Shown: positions 46,973-56,234, numbered from the stretch's first letter. The stretch: DNA of 64,000 nt from Jannaschia formosa (GCF_003340555.1 NZ_QPLJ01000002.1:240405-304404); one strand, 5' to 3'. Program-made: numbers and translations. The notes: generated from the letters alone by a model not told the origin.

Positions 46973-47359
46973 ATGTCCATCGAGAAGATGATCGCCGAGC
47001 ACCCGGATGTCGCCGGGCACGACAACGAATACCTCACCAAGGCCGTGCGCCACGCGATGTATTGCGCCGCAATCTGCAATTCCTGCGCCGATGCCTGCTC
47101 GGCAGAGAAGGAGGACCGGGTCCAGTGCATCCGCCTCTGCATGGACTGCTCGGATATCTGCACCGCGACCTACCGCGTCGCCACGCGCCGGGCCGGCAGC
47201 AACGAGGCGGTGCTGCGGGCCACGCTGGAGTTGTGCGCGCAGGCCTGCGAGACCTGCGCCGAGATGTGCGAGAAGATGCAGGATGCCCATTGCCAGCGCT
47301 GCGCGAAGATGTGCCGCGAATGTGCCGAGGATTGCCGGACTGCGGCGGCGAACCTGTAA
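46973..47359 (+). CDS. Cysteine-rich four-helix-bundle copper-binding protein
   Basis: 128 residues with 17 Cys, most in CxxC/CxxxC spacings, such as YCAAICNSCADAC, QCIRLCMDCSDIC, LCAQACETCAEMC and HCQRCAKMCRECAEDC. This is the pattern of the Csp-type (DUF326) proteins, in which cysteines line the inside of a four-helix bundle and store many Cu(I) ions. No signal peptide, so cytosolic. An ATG at 46973 with GAGG 7-8 bases upstream is used in preference to the longer frame from 46901. A dyad that may be a metal-responsive operator lies upstream. Confidence 0.9.
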   Translation: MSIEKMIAEHPDVAGHDNEYLTKAVRHAMYCAAICNSCADACSAEKEDRVQCIRLCMDCSDICTATYRVATRRAGSNEAVLRATLELCAQACETCAEMCEKMQDAHCQRCAKMCRECAEDCRTAAANL

Positions 47360-47385
47360 GGGTCCGGGCGGTCCATCGCTTGCGT

Positions 47386-47403
47386 GACCGGCTTCGGCCG
47401 GTC
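47386..47403 (+). terminator. UUCG-loop hairpin after the copper-binding gene
   Basis: GACCGGC, TTCG, GCCGGTC: a perfect 7-bp stem closed by a stable TTCG tetraloop, 26 bases after the stop, without a T-run. The rest of the 153-base gap to the convergent CDF gene shows nothing clear. Confidence 0.5.
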
Positions 47404-47512
47404 GCGCCTGGCAGTGCCGTTCGCCGGGTTTGTTGAGGCTGCGCCGCACGGTAAGACGCGGCGCTCAGTGAAGCGCCTCGACCCGTTCTCCACCGGCGCG
47501 ACGCTGACCCCG

Positions 47513-48403
47513 TCAGTCGATGACCAGGACTCCGGAGCCGTGGCTCTTGTGTTCCGGCTCGACATGGATCGTCACGCGCGCGCCGGGCACGGCCCCGCGC
47601 AGGGCGGCCTCGACGCGGTCGCAGATCTCGTGGGCATCGAATACGCTGGTCTCGCCGGGGATTACGAGGTGGAAGTCGATGAAGGTCTCGGCGCCCGCGC
47701 GCCGCGTCCGAATGTCATGCGCCTCCGACGCGCCGCCCGCCGCCGCGGCGATGGCCTCGCGGATCGCCTGCATCTCGTCTTCGGGCACCGCGGCGTCCAT
47801 AAGGTCGCCGAGCGAGCCGCGCAGCACATGCGCCCCCGACCAGAGGATATGGACCGCCACCGCGAGCGCGATCAGCGGGTCGAGCATCCACCAGCCGGTC
47901 AGCGCGGCGAGCACGACGCCCCCGGCGACCCCGACCGAGGTGGCCACGTCCGCCATGAGATGCACACCGTCCGCCCGAAGTGCGGGAGACCGTAATTGCC
48001 GCCCTTGCCGCAGCAGCACGAGTGCCCAGGCCCCGTTCAGCGCCGTGGCCGCAGCCGTCCAGGCCAGTCCGATCAGGTCCGGCGGCGGGACCGGGCCTTC
48101 GGCGAGCGCGATCACCGCCGCCTCGAGGATGAGGATCGCGGCGAGCAGGATCAATGCGCCCTCGACCACGGCCGAGACGTATTCCGCCTTTCCGCGACCC
48201 CAGGGGTGGCGCGCGTCCGCCGGTCGGGCGGCGACGTGGACCGCGATCAGCGCGGCGCAGGCGGCCGCGACGTTGACGATGCTTTCGAGCGCGTCCGACA
48301 GGAGCGCGACCGAGCCCGTCACCGCCCAGGCCACGAGCTTGAGGCCGAGGACAGCCAGGCCGACGAGGATGCTGATTGCGGCGAGGCGGGTCGCGGGCAT
48401 CAT
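47513..48403 (-). CDS. Cation diffusion facilitator transporter
   Basis: 296 residues. About six membrane helices: LAAISILVGLAVLGLKLVAW at the start, then SVALLSDALESIVN with the TM2 metal-site Asp, ARHPWGRGKAEYVSA, a helix around 80-105, GVHLMADVATSVGVAGGVV with the TM5 HxxxD metal pair, and a cytosolic C-terminal domain with DFHLVIPGETSVFDAH. It exports a divalent cation (Zn, Mn, Fe or Co not decided) for H+. GGAGG precedes the ATG at 48403; a second ATG follows directly. The copper-binding gene is convergent. Confidence 0.93.
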   Translation of the reverse strand: MMPATRLAAISILVGLAVLGLKLVAWAVTGSVALLSDALESIVNVAAACAALIAVHVAARPADARHPWGRGKAEYVSAVVEGALILLAAILILEAAVIALAEGPVPPPDLIGLAWTAAATALNGAWALVLLRQGRQLRSPALRADGVHLMADVATSVGVAGGVVLAALTGWWMLDPLIALAVAVHILWSGAHVLRGSLGDLMDAAVPEDEMQAIREAIAAAAGGASEAHDIRTRRAGAETFIDFHLVIPGETSVFDAHEICDRVEAALRGAVPGARVTIHVEPEHKSHGSGVLVID

Positions 48404-48420
48404 CAGGGACCTCCGGGGAC

Positions 48421-48450
48421 GCAAAGGGCCGCCCCGAAGGACGGCCCCTC
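48421..48450 (-). terminator. Terminator of the rpsF-rpsR-rplI operon
   Basis: GGGCCG and CGGCCC arms (48427-48432, 48443-48448) with inner CC/GG pairs form a stem of about 8-9 pairs behind the rplI stop (48470). On the minus strand it is followed by TTT, so the T-run is short. Confidence 0.7.
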
Positions 48451-48469
48451 ATTTCGCGATGCGGGCCGG

Positions 48470-49102
48470 TCAGACGTCCGGCTGGTCGTCCTCGGCCTTG
48501 CTCTCGGGCGTGTCGACGGGGCCGGAGTCACCGCCGAAATCGTCCGCGGCGCCGCCGATGTCGTCAAACAGCTCCTGGATCTCGAACTCGGCCGCGGCCT
48601 CTTCCTCGGCGGCCAGTTCCTGAATGGACTTGCCGGCGGCCTGAAGCTCGGCCTCTTCGGGCGAGCGGGCGACGTTGAGCTCGATCTCGACCTCGACCTC
48701 GGGGTGCAGGATCACGGTGACCGTGTGCAGCCCAAGCTCCTTGATAGGGGCGTTGAGCGAGACCTGCCCGCGGTTCAGCTTGAAGCCGGCCGCGGTCGCG
48801 ACCTCGGCGGCGTCGCGGGTCGAGACCGACCCGTAGAGCGCGCCCGAATCGGAGGCCTGGCGGATGACGACGAACTGCTCGCCGTCGAGCCGCTTGGCCA
48901 TCGCCTCGGCCTCTTTCTTCGACTCGAGGTTGTCGGCCTCGAGCTGGGCCTTGCGGCCCTCGAAGGCGGCGATGTTCGCCTCGGACGCAGTCAGGGCCTT
49001 GCCCTGCGGCAGCAGGAAGTTGCGCGCATAGCCGGGCTTGACGTCGACGACATCGCCCATCTGGCCCAGCTTGGCCACGCGTTCCAGAAGGATCAGTTGC
49101 AT
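48470..49102 (-). CDS. rplI: 50S ribosomal protein L9
   Basis: 210 residues, longer than the 148-150 of E. coli. The N-terminal [20 protein letters not shown] and [16 protein letters not shown], a connecting helix, and the C-terminal domain (EKRLDGEQ-like region 70-145) are normal. After about residue 150 comes a roughly 55-residue acidic tail rich in Glu and Asp. Such tails are common in related alphaproteobacteria. It is part of the large subunit near the L1 stalk. AGGAGAG precedes the ATG. Third gene of rpsF-rpsR-rplI. Confidence 0.96.
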   Translation of the reverse strand: MQLILLERVAKLGQMGDVVDVKPGYARNFLLPQGKALTASEANIAAFEGRKAQLEADNLESKKEAEAMAKRLDGEQFVVIRQASDSGALYGSVSTRDAAEVATAAGFKLNRGQVSLNAPIKELGLHTVTVILHPEVEVEIELNVARSPEEAELQAAGKSIQELAAEEEAAAEFEIQELFDDIGGAADDFGGDSGPVDTPESKAEDDQPDV

Positions 49103-49112
49103 GACGCTCTCC

Positions 49113-49340
49113 TCACTTCACGGCGTAGGGCAGCAGGGCCAGGAACCGCGCGCGCTTGATCGCCCGGGCGAGGGCGCGCTGGTTCTTGGCCGAGACGGCG
49201 GTGATACGGGCGGGGACGATCTTGCCGCGCTCGCTGATGTAGCGCTGCAGCAGGCGGGTGTCCTTGTAGTCGATCTTGGGCGCGTTCGGACCGGAGAAGG
49301 GATCGGTCTTGCGGCGGCGGAAGAAGGGTTTGGCAGCCAT
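49113..49340 (-). CDS. rpsR: 30S ribosomal protein S18
   Basis: 75 residues, normal length. [17 protein letters not shown] and [21 protein letters not shown] with [20 protein letters not shown] are the known S18 blocks. It binds beside S6 on the platform of the small subunit. GGAGAC lies before the ATG. The gene lies between rpsF (12-base gap) and rplI (10-base gap). Confidence 0.97.
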   Translation of the reverse strand: MAAKPFFRRRKTDPFSGPNAPKIDYKDTRLLQRYISERGKIVPARITAVSAKNQRALARAIKRARFLALLPYAVK

Positions 49341-49352
49341 TGTCCGGTCTCC

Positions 49353-49706
49353 TTAACGGCGCTCGCGGCGCTCGGGCCGCTCGTCGCGCTTCTGCATCTG
49401 GATCGAGGGGCCTTCCTCGTGGGCGTCGACCTTCACGGTCAGCACGCGCATGACGTCGTCATGCAGGCGCGCCAGACGCTCCATCTCCTGCACGGCGTCC
49501 GACGGGGCGTCGGTGCGCAGGAAGGCGTAGTGGCCCTTGCGGTTCTTGTTGATCTTGAAGGCCATCGTCTTGACGCCCCAGTACTCGCTGTCGACGACGG
49601 TGCCGCCGTTATCCGCGAGGACGGTGCTGAAATGTTCGACGAGGCCCTCGGCCTGCGCGTTGGACAGATCCTGACGCGCGATCATTACATGCTCGTAAAG
49701 CGGCAT
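49353..49706 (-). CDS. rpsF: 30S ribosomal protein S6
   Basis: 117 residues. MPLYEHVMIARQDLSNAQAE, YWGVKTMAFKINKNRKGHYA and MERLARLHDDVMRVLTVKVD are the conserved parts; the C-terminus is charged (Arg/Glu). It partners S18 in the small subunit platform. The ATG at 49706 has AGGAG 6 bases upstream; the longer frame is not used. First gene of the operon. Confidence 0.97.
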   Translation of the reverse strand: MPLYEHVMIARQDLSNAQAEGLVEHFSTVLADNGGTVVDSEYWGVKTMAFKINKNRKGHYAFLRTDAPSDAVQEMERLARLHDDVMRVLTVKVDAHEEGPSIQMQKRDERPERRERR

Positions 49707-49849
49707 GAACGCTCCTGTTCTTGTAACGCGTGTTTCATAGACCGGAGGCTTTCCCCGTCTTCCGGTCACGAGAGTCCACGCGGGTCAAAGTGGCGACGGG
49801 TCCGCGCCGTATAGCGATCTGCGCGGGCTTCGCAAGCGCTGTCCGGTGT

Positions 49850-51805
49850 TCAGGACTCGAAGAGCCCGGCCAGCTTCAGTTCGGACCAGACCCGCCGGTC
49901 GGTCCAGTAGCCGGAATGCCCGCCCAGCCGGACCGGCCTGTCCTCCACCCAGCTGCGGCCGATCCAGGTGCCGACGAAGTCGTCCGTGCGGTAGATGTTC
50001 AGCCAGGAGGCGATTGGGGCGCTGGCGATCGACAGCGGGTAGGCCCGCGCGAAGTAGTGGGCATAGATGTGGCCCAGCGGGGAGCCCATCGTGACCAGAT
50101 CGACCGGCCGCCCCGGCCGCGCGCGCCGGAGCCCCCGCAGCGCAACGACGGTGCCCTGCGAATGGGAGACGACGGTGATCCGTTTCACGTTCGCGCGCCC
50201 CTCCTGATCGAGCAGCGCGTCCAGCACGGTGAGGAACCGGCCCTCGATGTCCTCGCGGTAGGGATAGCCGCTCTGCCGGGGCCTGCGCAGCGGATTGGCC
50301 AGCTCCGAGCGCGCCGCATAGAGGACGATGTCCCGGGCCACGCCCAGCGCGATAGACACCGAGGTCGCGCCCCGGATCAGGGCGAGGCCGATCCCCGCCG
50401 CGACAAGGGGCGTCGCGTAGGCCAGGAAGTCCGACAGCCAGGGGATGCCCAGCCATGCGTAGGGATCGCGATCGAGGGCCGCGAAGCCGGACACGACGAT
50501 CATCCCCAGGACACCCAGCACGAAGAGGCTGTCGACCAGGGGGTTCAGCAGGGCGCGGCCGTAGACCTTGTCCTCGGGCGATGGCGCGCCGATCGTCTGG
50601 CCCAGCCTTCCCGCCCGGGCCCTGTCGCGTCGCCGCAGGAACAGGAAGACGACCAGCAGGCCCAGCAGGAACAGCGAGATGAGCAGCCCGGGCAGGATCT
50701 CGGTCGACTCCATCAGCGCGTCGAGCATCAGCTGGACGAGGTTCCTGAGCTCCGGGCTCCCGAGCAGGCCGCCGAAGGCCGTGGGCGGCGGGGGGCCGAT
50801 CAGATCCGGATCGGCGGAACCGATCAGCAGCCGTGATGCGAGTTCGGCATAGGCGGACCAGAGCGAGGCCGCGATGGTCGTCCAGATCAGAAGCGTGCCG
50901 CTGCAGATCCCGAGGTAGATCGACCGGCTGGCGCCGAGCGGCCTGAACATTCGCCACCCGCCCGCGCAAGCCATCCAGACAAGGATCGCGAGCAGCAGGC
51001 CCCAGATCCCGGCCAGCGCCCCGGTGAACAGGCCTGTCAGGCAGGCCGTCCCGTCGTCGCTCGGTGTGCCGCAGGGACCGAGAGGGCCGATACCCGGCAG
51101 CGCCGGGACGAAAGGGCGGACCCAATGGATGATGCCGTACCAGAACAGGAGCACCGACAGCAGCAGGACGCCGACGCCGACCGTCTTCGGTGCGAAGGTC
51201 GGCGCACGCGGTCCGGCGACGATCATGCCGGCGAGGATCGCCAGGCCGATCACCGCCGCGGTCGGCCCGAAGCCGAGCGAAAGCTCCAGCGCCCAATCCA
51301 CGAGGCGGACCGCGACGAGCAGGGTCGCCGCGAGCATCAGGAACAGCTGGAGTGGCGCGAACGCGCCGTAGAGGACCCGGACGAACCACCGGACCGAGGC
51401 CTTGGCGCAGGCGCTCTCGTCCCGGAGGTTGTTCTCGACATTCTCCAGCGCAAGATAGCCCAGTCCCAGGATCATCCGCAGCAGGTCGACGATCGTGACG
51501 ATCCTGCCCCGGGGCGCCTGGGAGAGATCCGCCCAATGCACCTCCGCGAACAGCAGGTCGTCCGCCCCAGCCCGCGCCAGCCGCCGCTGGGCGCAGGGAA
51601 ACAGGTCGAGGTCGTGCCCCGGCCGCCGCGCGCCCGTTTGACGGCCCTTGGCCGGCACGGGTGCATGCGGCAGCCAGATGTCCTGGTGCCTGACCGGCGC
51701 CGTCAGGCCCAGCTCGTGCCGCGCGGCGCCCGCGAAATCGTCGACCGTCTCGCCCGCGATCTGCTCTCCGATGCCATGAACCATCAGCACGAGATGCCTG
51801 CCCAT
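49850..51805 (-). CDS. Alpha/beta-hydrolase-like protein interrupted by membrane helices
   Basis: 651 residues. The N-terminus HLVLMVHGIGEQIAGETVDD looks like the first strand and oxyanion-hole region of an alpha/beta hydrolase, and ITVVSHSQGTVVALRGLR (about 540-558) is a nucleophile elbow with the Ser in SHSQG. A His in GGHSGYWTD (about 625-633) could be the catalytic base. Between the two lie about 450 residues with eight or more hydrophobic helices, for example LGLGYLALENV, LFLMLAATLLVAVRLV, VGVLLLSVLLFWYGII, LISLFLLGLLVVFLFL and LVAAGIGLALIRG. The family is unknown to me; a membrane-bound lipase or esterase is likely, with substrate unknown. Confidence 0.75.
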   Translation of the reverse strand: MGRHLVLMVHGIGEQIAGETVDDFAGAARHELGLTAPVRHQDIWLPHAPVPAKGRQTGARRPGHDLDLFPCAQRRLARAGADDLLFAEVHWADLSQAPRGRIVTIVDLLRMILGLGYLALENVENNLRDESACAKASVRWFVRVLYGAFAPLQLFLMLAATLLVAVRLVDWALELSLGFGPTAAVIGLAILAGMIVAGPRAPTFAPKTVGVGVLLLSVLLFWYGIIHWVRPFVPALPGIGPLGPCGTPSDDGTACLTGLFTGALAGIWGLLLAILVWMACAGGWRMFRPLGASRSIYLGICSGTLLIWTTIAASLWSAYAELASRLLIGSADPDLIGPPPPTAFGGLLGSPELRNLVQLMLDALMESTEILPGLLISLFLLGLLVVFLFLRRRDRARAGRLGQTIGAPSPEDKVYGRALLNPLVDSLFVLGVLGMIVVSGFAALDRDPYAWLGIPWLSDFLAYATPLVAAGIGLALIRGATSVSIALGVARDIVLYAARSELANPLRRPRQSGYPYREDIEGRFLTVLDALLDQEGRANVKRITVVSHSQGTVVALRGLRRARPGRPVDLVTMGSPLGHIYAHYFARAYPLSIASAPIASWLNIYRTDDFVGTWIGRSWVEDRPVRLGGHSGYWTDRRVWSELKLAGLFES

Positions 51806-51898
51806 CTCCGGTCTCCAATCCCTCGATCAAATGCGCGCAGGCTAGCATGACGGGCAGGCAGCCCAAACGGAGGATTGGCGCAGGTCCCGCGCCGTGCG

Positions 51899-52537
51899 AT
51901 GCGCGACAGCATGAGCGGGCTCTTCACCGACGAGGCCGGGCGGGTCAGCTGCGCCTGGCAGCCGGACAATCCGGCGGTCCGGGCCTATCACGATGCGGAA
52001 TACGGACGCCCCTCGGCCGACGAGACCCGGATCTTCGAGAAGTTCTGCCTGGAGATCCTCGCCTCCGGCCTGAACTTCGGCACGCTTCTGCGGAAGCGGG
52101 ACCGGTTGCGGGAGGCCTTCGACGGGTTCGAGATCGAGCGGGTGGCGGAGTATGGCGAGGACGCGCTGGCCCGGCTGATGCAGACCGAAGGCGTGATCCG
52201 CAACGAGCGCAAGCTGCGCGCCTGCCTGCACAACGCCCGGCGCGCGCGGGACCTGCGCGCCGAACCGGGCGGCCTGCCTGCGCTGCTCTGGGCACATGAG
52301 CCCCCGCCGGGGGAGCGGCCGGTGCGGATGACACCGGACTGGATGCGGGCGAACCCCTACACGGCCTCCGCCGAGCGGCTGGCGAAGGCGCTGAAGGGCA
52401 GGGGATGGCAGTGGATCGGGCCAACCGTCTGCCACGGGCTGTTCCAGGGGCTGGGCGTGGTCAACGACCATCTGGAGGGCTGCGCGCTGCGCCCGGTCTG
52501 TGCGCAGGCCCGTCGGGACTTCGTGCCGCCGACATGA
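51899..52537 (+). CDS. tag: DNA-3-methyladenine glycosylase I
   Basis: About 212 residues. It removes 3-methyladenine from alkylated DNA to start base-excision repair. CAWQPDNPAVRAYHDAEYGR near the N-terminus holds the Cys and His of the zinc clip; LCLEILASGLNF-like and ETRIFEKFCLEILASGLNFG follow; the C-terminal GPTVCHGLFQGLGVVNDH and EGCALRPVC complete the fold and zinc ligands. The start is not certain: the ATG at 51899 is used, while a TTG at 51875 (after GGAGGA) and an ATG at 51911 are alternatives. Divergent from the membrane hydrolase. Confidence 0.9.
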   Translation: MRDSMSGLFTDEAGRVSCAWQPDNPAVRAYHDAEYGRPSADETRIFEKFCLEILASGLNFGTLLRKRDRLREAFDGFEIERVAEYGEDALARLMQTEGVIRNERKLRACLHNARRARDLRAEPGGLPALLWAHEPPPGERPVRMTPDWMRANPYTASAERLAKALKGRGWQWIGPTVCHGLFQGLGVVNDHLEGCALRPVCAQARRDFVPPT

Positions 52538-52563
52538 AAAAGGGGCCCCCGCGGGGACCCCTT
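52536..52563 (-). terminator. Terminator between tag and the PRC-barrel gene
   Basis: AAGGGG and CCCCTT arms with an inner CCCC/GGGG stem. Read on the minus strand the stem ends in TTTTT, so it mainly serves the PRC-barrel gene, whose stop is at 52584. It overlaps the last bases of tag. Confidence 0.85.
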
Positions 52564-52583
52564 CTGTCGTCATCCGGGAAAGG

Positions 52584-53042
52584 TCAGTCCATCCAGGATT
52601 CGTCGACCTCGGGCAGCTGCTCCAGCTGCTCTTCGGTCAGGCGCGTGATGTAGGTGTAGCTCGTGTCGTCGACCGGCACGAGGCGCAGGTCGTTGACCGG
52701 CACCATCACGTGGCTGTCGCCGATGTCGAGGAAGCCGCCGACCTCGGCCACGATGCCGACCATCTGGCCGGAGCGGTCGAGGACCACGTCCTCGATCTCG
52801 CCGATCTGATTGTAGCCGTCGTTGTTCCAGTCGACCGCGTCCCAGGACCCGTTGGCGCCGTCGCCCCACCGGGTCTCGTCGTTCCACATGGTCTCGTCGT
52901 AGTTGGTGCCCATCGAGTAGACGGGACCGCCGGTGATGTCGCGCGTGCGGATCAGCTCGGCCATGTCGACCATCTGGGCTTGTGCGGCAAGCGGGGCGGT
53001 GAGTGCGGTGGCCAGTGCGGCGGTAGTAAGGAAGCGAGTCAT
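52584..53042 (-). CDS. Exported PRC-barrel domain protein
   Basis: 152 residues with a signal peptide (MTRFLTTAALATALTAPLAAQA). The mature part has a PRC-barrel-type fold: VYSMGTNYDE, IGEIEDVVLDRSGQMVGIVA, and HVMVPVNDLRLVPVDD, similar to photosynthetic reaction centre H-subunit barrel domains and stress proteins of that fold. A short acidic tail follows (QLEQLPEVDESWMD). The function is unknown; periplasmic. AAGGAG precedes the ATG at 53042. Divergent from yceI. Confidence 0.85.
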   Translation of the reverse strand: MTRFLTTAALATALTAPLAAQAQMVDMAELIRTRDITGGPVYSMGTNYDETMWNDETRWGDGANGSWDAVDWNNDGYNQIGEIEDVVLDRSGQMVGIVAEVGGFLDIGDSHVMVPVNDLRLVPVDDTSYTYITRLTEEQLEQLPEVDESWMD

Positions 53043-53239
53043 GTCTGCTCCTTTCAGTGTGCAGGTTGCTATGGGCAAGGAACGGCCGAGGCCCGCGAAG
53101 GTTCCGCTTCCGCGCCGCAGCCGCGGCGGGTCGCGGTGTGAGTGCGCACAGGGTCTGTTGAGTGCGACGGGATTGGTTCGCGGAGCGCGAAGGGCGATAT
53201 CGCCCCCGTCGAACATGCCCACCCAACCGGAGATACCTC

Positions 53240-53824
53240 ATGATCCGCACTTTTGCCCTGTCGGCCCTCGCCGCCGCCGCCTTCACCGCGCCCGCCCTCG
53301 CCTCCGGGGAGGCCGGGACCTACACGCTCGACCCGAGCCACAGCCAAATCCTGTTCAGCTACGACCATCTCGGCTTCTCGACGACCTACGGCATGTTCTC
53401 GGGCTTCGAGGGCACGATCGAGTTCGACGCCGAGAACCCGGCCGAGTCCTCGGTCAGCGTGTCGATGCCGCTCAGTTCCATGTTCACCGGCTGGGAGCAG
53501 CGCGACGCGCATTTCGCCTCGCCCGACTTCTTCGACGCGGCCGCGAACCAGACCGTGAGCTTCGTCTCGACCGGCATCGAGGTCACCGGCGAGAACACCG
53601 CGCTGATCACGGGCGACCTGACGCTGGGCGGGGTGACGAAACCGGTCGTGCTCGACACGGTACTGAACCAGGCCGCGAGTCACCCGATGGAGAACAAGCC
53701 CTGGCTGGGCTTCGACGCGACCACGACCCTGCTGCGGTCGGAGTTCGACGCGGGCATGTTCGCGCCCTTCATCAGCGACGAGGTCGAGGTCCGGATCTCG
53801 GTCGAGGCGCAGAAGGCCGACTGA
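53240..53824 (+). CDS. YceI-family periplasmic lipid-binding protein
   Basis: 194 residues with a signal peptide (MIRTFALSALAAAAFTAPALA). GTYTLDPSHSQILFSYDHLGF is the typical YceI opening, and GDLTLGGVTKPVVLDTVLN and FDATTTLLRSEFDAGMF follow in a lipocalin-like beta-barrel that binds polyprenyl-type lipids in known members. Start at 53240 has GGAGA upstream. A hairpin-rich repeat element lies after the stop. Confidence 0.93.
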   Translation: MIRTFALSALAAAAFTAPALASGEAGTYTLDPSHSQILFSYDHLGFSTTYGMFSGFEGTIEFDAENPAESSVSVSMPLSSMFTGWEQRDAHFASPDFFDAAANQTVSFVSTGIEVTGENTALITGDLTLGGVTKPVVLDTVLNQAASHPMENKPWLGFDATTTLLRSEFDAGMFAPFISDEVEVRISVEAQKAD

Positions 53825-53901
53825 TCGTCCTTGGGACGCAGGGCCGGGGGACGCCCCCCGGACCCCCGGCCGCGATCGGCCGCGCCACGCGCGGCCCGTG
53901 G

Positions 53902-53951
53902 TCCCCGCCGAGAGGCCGGATGCCTCCGGCGGGGATATTTGTGGAGGGAAG
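53902..53951 (+). repeat. Variant copy G of the dispersed intergenic element
   Basis: Long hairpin: TCCCCGCCG, A, GAGGC, CGGAT, GCCTC, CGGCGGGGA (53902-53935), then TATTTGTGGAGGGAAG. The TATTT and GGGAAG parts resemble the core of the other copies, but the middle differs. Upstream of it, 53840-53900 is also full of GC-rich inverted repeats. Confidence 0.45.
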
Positions 53952-53965
53952 ACGGGACCGGCGCC

Positions 53966-55180
53966 TCAGAAGAAGGCCTGAAGCCCGGTCTGCGCGCGGC
54001 CCAGGATCAGGGCGTGGACGTCATGGGTGCCCTCGTAGGTGTTCACCGTCTCGAGGTTCATCATGTGCCGGATGACGCCGTATTCCTCGGAGATGCCGTT
54101 GCCGCCATGCATGTCGCGGGCGAGCCGGGCCACGTCCAGAGCCTTGCCGCAATTGTTGCGCTTCATCAGCGAGATCGCCTCGGGCGCAGCGGTCCCCGCA
54201 TCCATCATCCGGCCGAGCTGAAGCGAGCCCTGAAGGCCCAGCGCGATCTCGGTCTGCATGTCGGCAAGCTTCTTCTGGAAAAGCTGTGTCTGCGCCAGGG
54301 GCCGCCCGAACTGCTTGCGGTCGAGCCCGTATTGCCGCGCCTGGTGCCAGCAGGCCTCGGCCGCGCCCATCACGCCCCAGCTGATGCCGTAGCGCGCGCG
54401 GTTGAGGCAGCCGAACGGGCCCTTGAGGCCCGAGACGTTGGGCAGCAGCGCGTCCTCGCCGACCTCGACCCCGTCCATCACGATCTCGCCGGTGGTCGAG
54501 GCGCGCAGGCTCTGCTTGCCCTTGATGGTCGGGGCGGACAGGCCCGCCATGCCCTTCTCCAGCACGAAGCCGCGGATCTTGCCGTCATGGGCGTCGGACT
54601 TGGCCCAGACGACGAACACGTCGGCGAAGGGCGCGTTGGAGATCCACATCTTCGCGCCGCTGATCCGGTAGCCGGTGTCGGTCTTCACCGCCCGGGTCTT
54701 CATGCCCGCGGGGTCCGATCCGGCATCGGGTTCGGTCAGGCCGAAGCAGCCGATCAGCTCACCCGAGGCGAGGCCCGGCAGGTACTTCTGGCGCTGCTCC
54801 TCCGAGCCATAGGCGTGGATCGGGTACATCACCAGCGAGGACTGCACCGACATCATCGAGCGGTAGCCCGAATCGACCCGCTCGATCTCGCGCGCGACGA
54901 GGCCGTAGGTGACGTAGGTCGAGCCGAGGCCGCCGTATTCCTCGGGGATGGTCACGCCGAGCAGGCCGGCCTCGCCCATCTTGCGGAAGAGGCCGGGATT
55001 CGACGTCTCCTGCGCGTAGGCGTCGCGGACGATGGGGGCGAGCTCGCTCTCGGCGAAGCTGCGGGCCGCGTCGCGTAGCATCCGCTCCTCCTCGCCCAGC
55101 TGGTCCTCCAGCCGCAGGGGATCGTCCCAGACGAATGCCGAGAGAGACGGGCCGTGGCCCTCCGATGCGATGTCCTTCAT
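53966..55180 (-). CDS. gcdH: Glutaryl-CoA dehydrogenase-type acyl-CoA dehydrogenase
   Basis: 404 residues. FAD enzyme that oxidises and decarboxylates glutaryl-CoA to crotonyl-CoA in lysine and tryptophan breakdown. N-terminal [20 protein letters not shown] and [20 protein letters not shown]; middle [19 protein letters not shown] and [17 protein letters not shown]-terminal [32 protein letters not shown] and the catalytic Glu in [20 protein letters not shown]. The wording is typical of GcdH. The ATG at 55180 has AAGGAGG 5 bases upstream; the longer frame is rejected. Confidence 0.93.
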   Translation of the reverse strand: MKDIASEGHGPSLSAFVWDDPLRLEDQLGEEERMLRDAARSFAESELAPIVRDAYAQETSNPGLFRKMGEAGLLGVTIPEEYGGLGSTYVTYGLVAREIERVDSGYRSMMSVQSSLVMYPIHAYGSEEQRQKYLPGLASGELIGCFGLTEPDAGSDPAGMKTRAVKTDTGYRISGAKMWISNAPFADVFVVWAKSDAHDGKIRGFVLEKGMAGLSAPTIKGKQSLRASTTGEIVMDGVEVGEDALLPNVSGLKGPFGCLNRARYGISWGVMGAAEACWHQARQYGLDRKQFGRPLAQTQLFQKKLADMQTEIALGLQGSLQLGRMMDAGTAAPEAISLMKRNNCGKALDVARLARDMHGGNGISEEYGVIRHMMNLETVNTYEGTHDVHALILGRAQTGLQAFF

Positions 55181-55346
55181 GACGTCCTCCTTGCGGCGCA
55201 GGGCGACCCGGTCTCCCCGACCCGGCCGGGATGCTGACGGGACGGGTCTGCGCGTGTCCGAATTGCGGGGACAGATAGGACGATGGTCGCAGGGGCGCAA
55301 TGTGGCCCCGCATCGCAGGTTGACCGCGGGGGGGTCCCCATGCCCC

Positions 55347-56234
55347 ATGGCGCGCATGAAGAGCATCGACGACGTGCAGGCCGCGCTGGCCGGACAGAAC
55401 TACGTGTGTGGCCGGGCGCTTGCGACCGTCACCTTCCTCGCGCTGACGCTGAAGCGGCCGCTGTTCCTCGAGGGCGAGGCGGGCACCGGCAAGACCGAGA
55501 TCGCCAAGGCGCTGGCCGCCGCGCTGGGCCGGCGGCTGATCCGGCTACAATGCTACGAGGGGCTCGACGCCGCTTCCGCCGTCTACGAGTGGAACTTCGC
55601 GGCGCAGATGATCGCGCTGCGCCGGGCCGAGGCGACGGGCGAGGCGCCGCCGGACCTGTTCTCGGACGCGTTCCTGATCGCGCGCCCGCTGCTCGAGGCG
55701 ATGCGCCCGCAGGAGGGCGGCGCTCCCGTCCTGCTGATCGACGAGATCGACCGGACGGACGCCCCCTTCGAAGCTTTCCTGCTGGAGGCGCTGTCTGACT
55801 TCCAGGTCACGATCCCGGAGACGGGCACGGTGAAGGCGCCCGAACCGCCCATCGTCATCCTGACCTCCAACCGCACGCGCGAGGTGCACGACGCGCTCAA
55901 GCGCCGCTGCCTCTATCACTGGGTCGACTACCCCTCGCACGAGCGCGAGATGGAGATCGTCGCCGCCCGCGCGCCCGAGGCGTCGGAGCGGCTCTCGCGC
56001 GAGGTGGTGGCCTTCGTGCAACGGCTCAGGACCGAGGACCTGTTCAAGAAGCCCGGCGTGGCCGAGACGCTGGACTGGGCCAAGTGCCTGCTGGCGCTCG
56101 ACATGATCGAGCTTTCGCCGGAAGTCATCGCCGACACGCTCGGCGCACTGCTGAAGTATCAGGACGACATCCAGAAGCTGCAGGGCAGCGAGGCGAAGCG
56201 CATCCTCGACCAGGTGCGGGCGGAGGTCGCGTGA
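55347..56234 (+). CDS. MoxR-family AAA ATPase (CoxD-like)
   Basis: 295 residues. Walker [10 protein letters not shown], Walker [12 protein letters not shown], sensor 1 [11 protein letters not shown], and the arginine-rich [16 protein letters not shown]. MoxR ATPases act as chaperones for assembly of metal enzymes and work with a VWA-domain partner; CoxD of this group helps form the copper-sulfur-molybdenum site of CO dehydrogenase. Here the partner (coxE-like) is next, and the cox genes follow. Start chosen at 55347 (MARMKSID); the ATG at 55356 is possible. Confidence 0.92.
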   Translation: MARMKSIDDVQAALAGQNYVCGRALATVTFLALTLKRPLFLEGEAGTGKTEIAKALAAALGRRLIRLQCYEGLDAASAVYEWNFAAQMIALRRAEATGEAPPDLFSDAFLIARPLLEAMRPQEGGAPVLLIDEIDRTDAPFEAFLLEALSDFQVTIPETGTVKAPEPPIVILTSNRTREVHDALKRRCLYHWVDYPSHEREMEIVAARAPEASERLSREVVAFVQRLRTEDLFKKPGVAETLDWAKCLLALDMIELSPEVIADTLGALLKYQDDIQKLQGSEAKRILDQVRAEVA

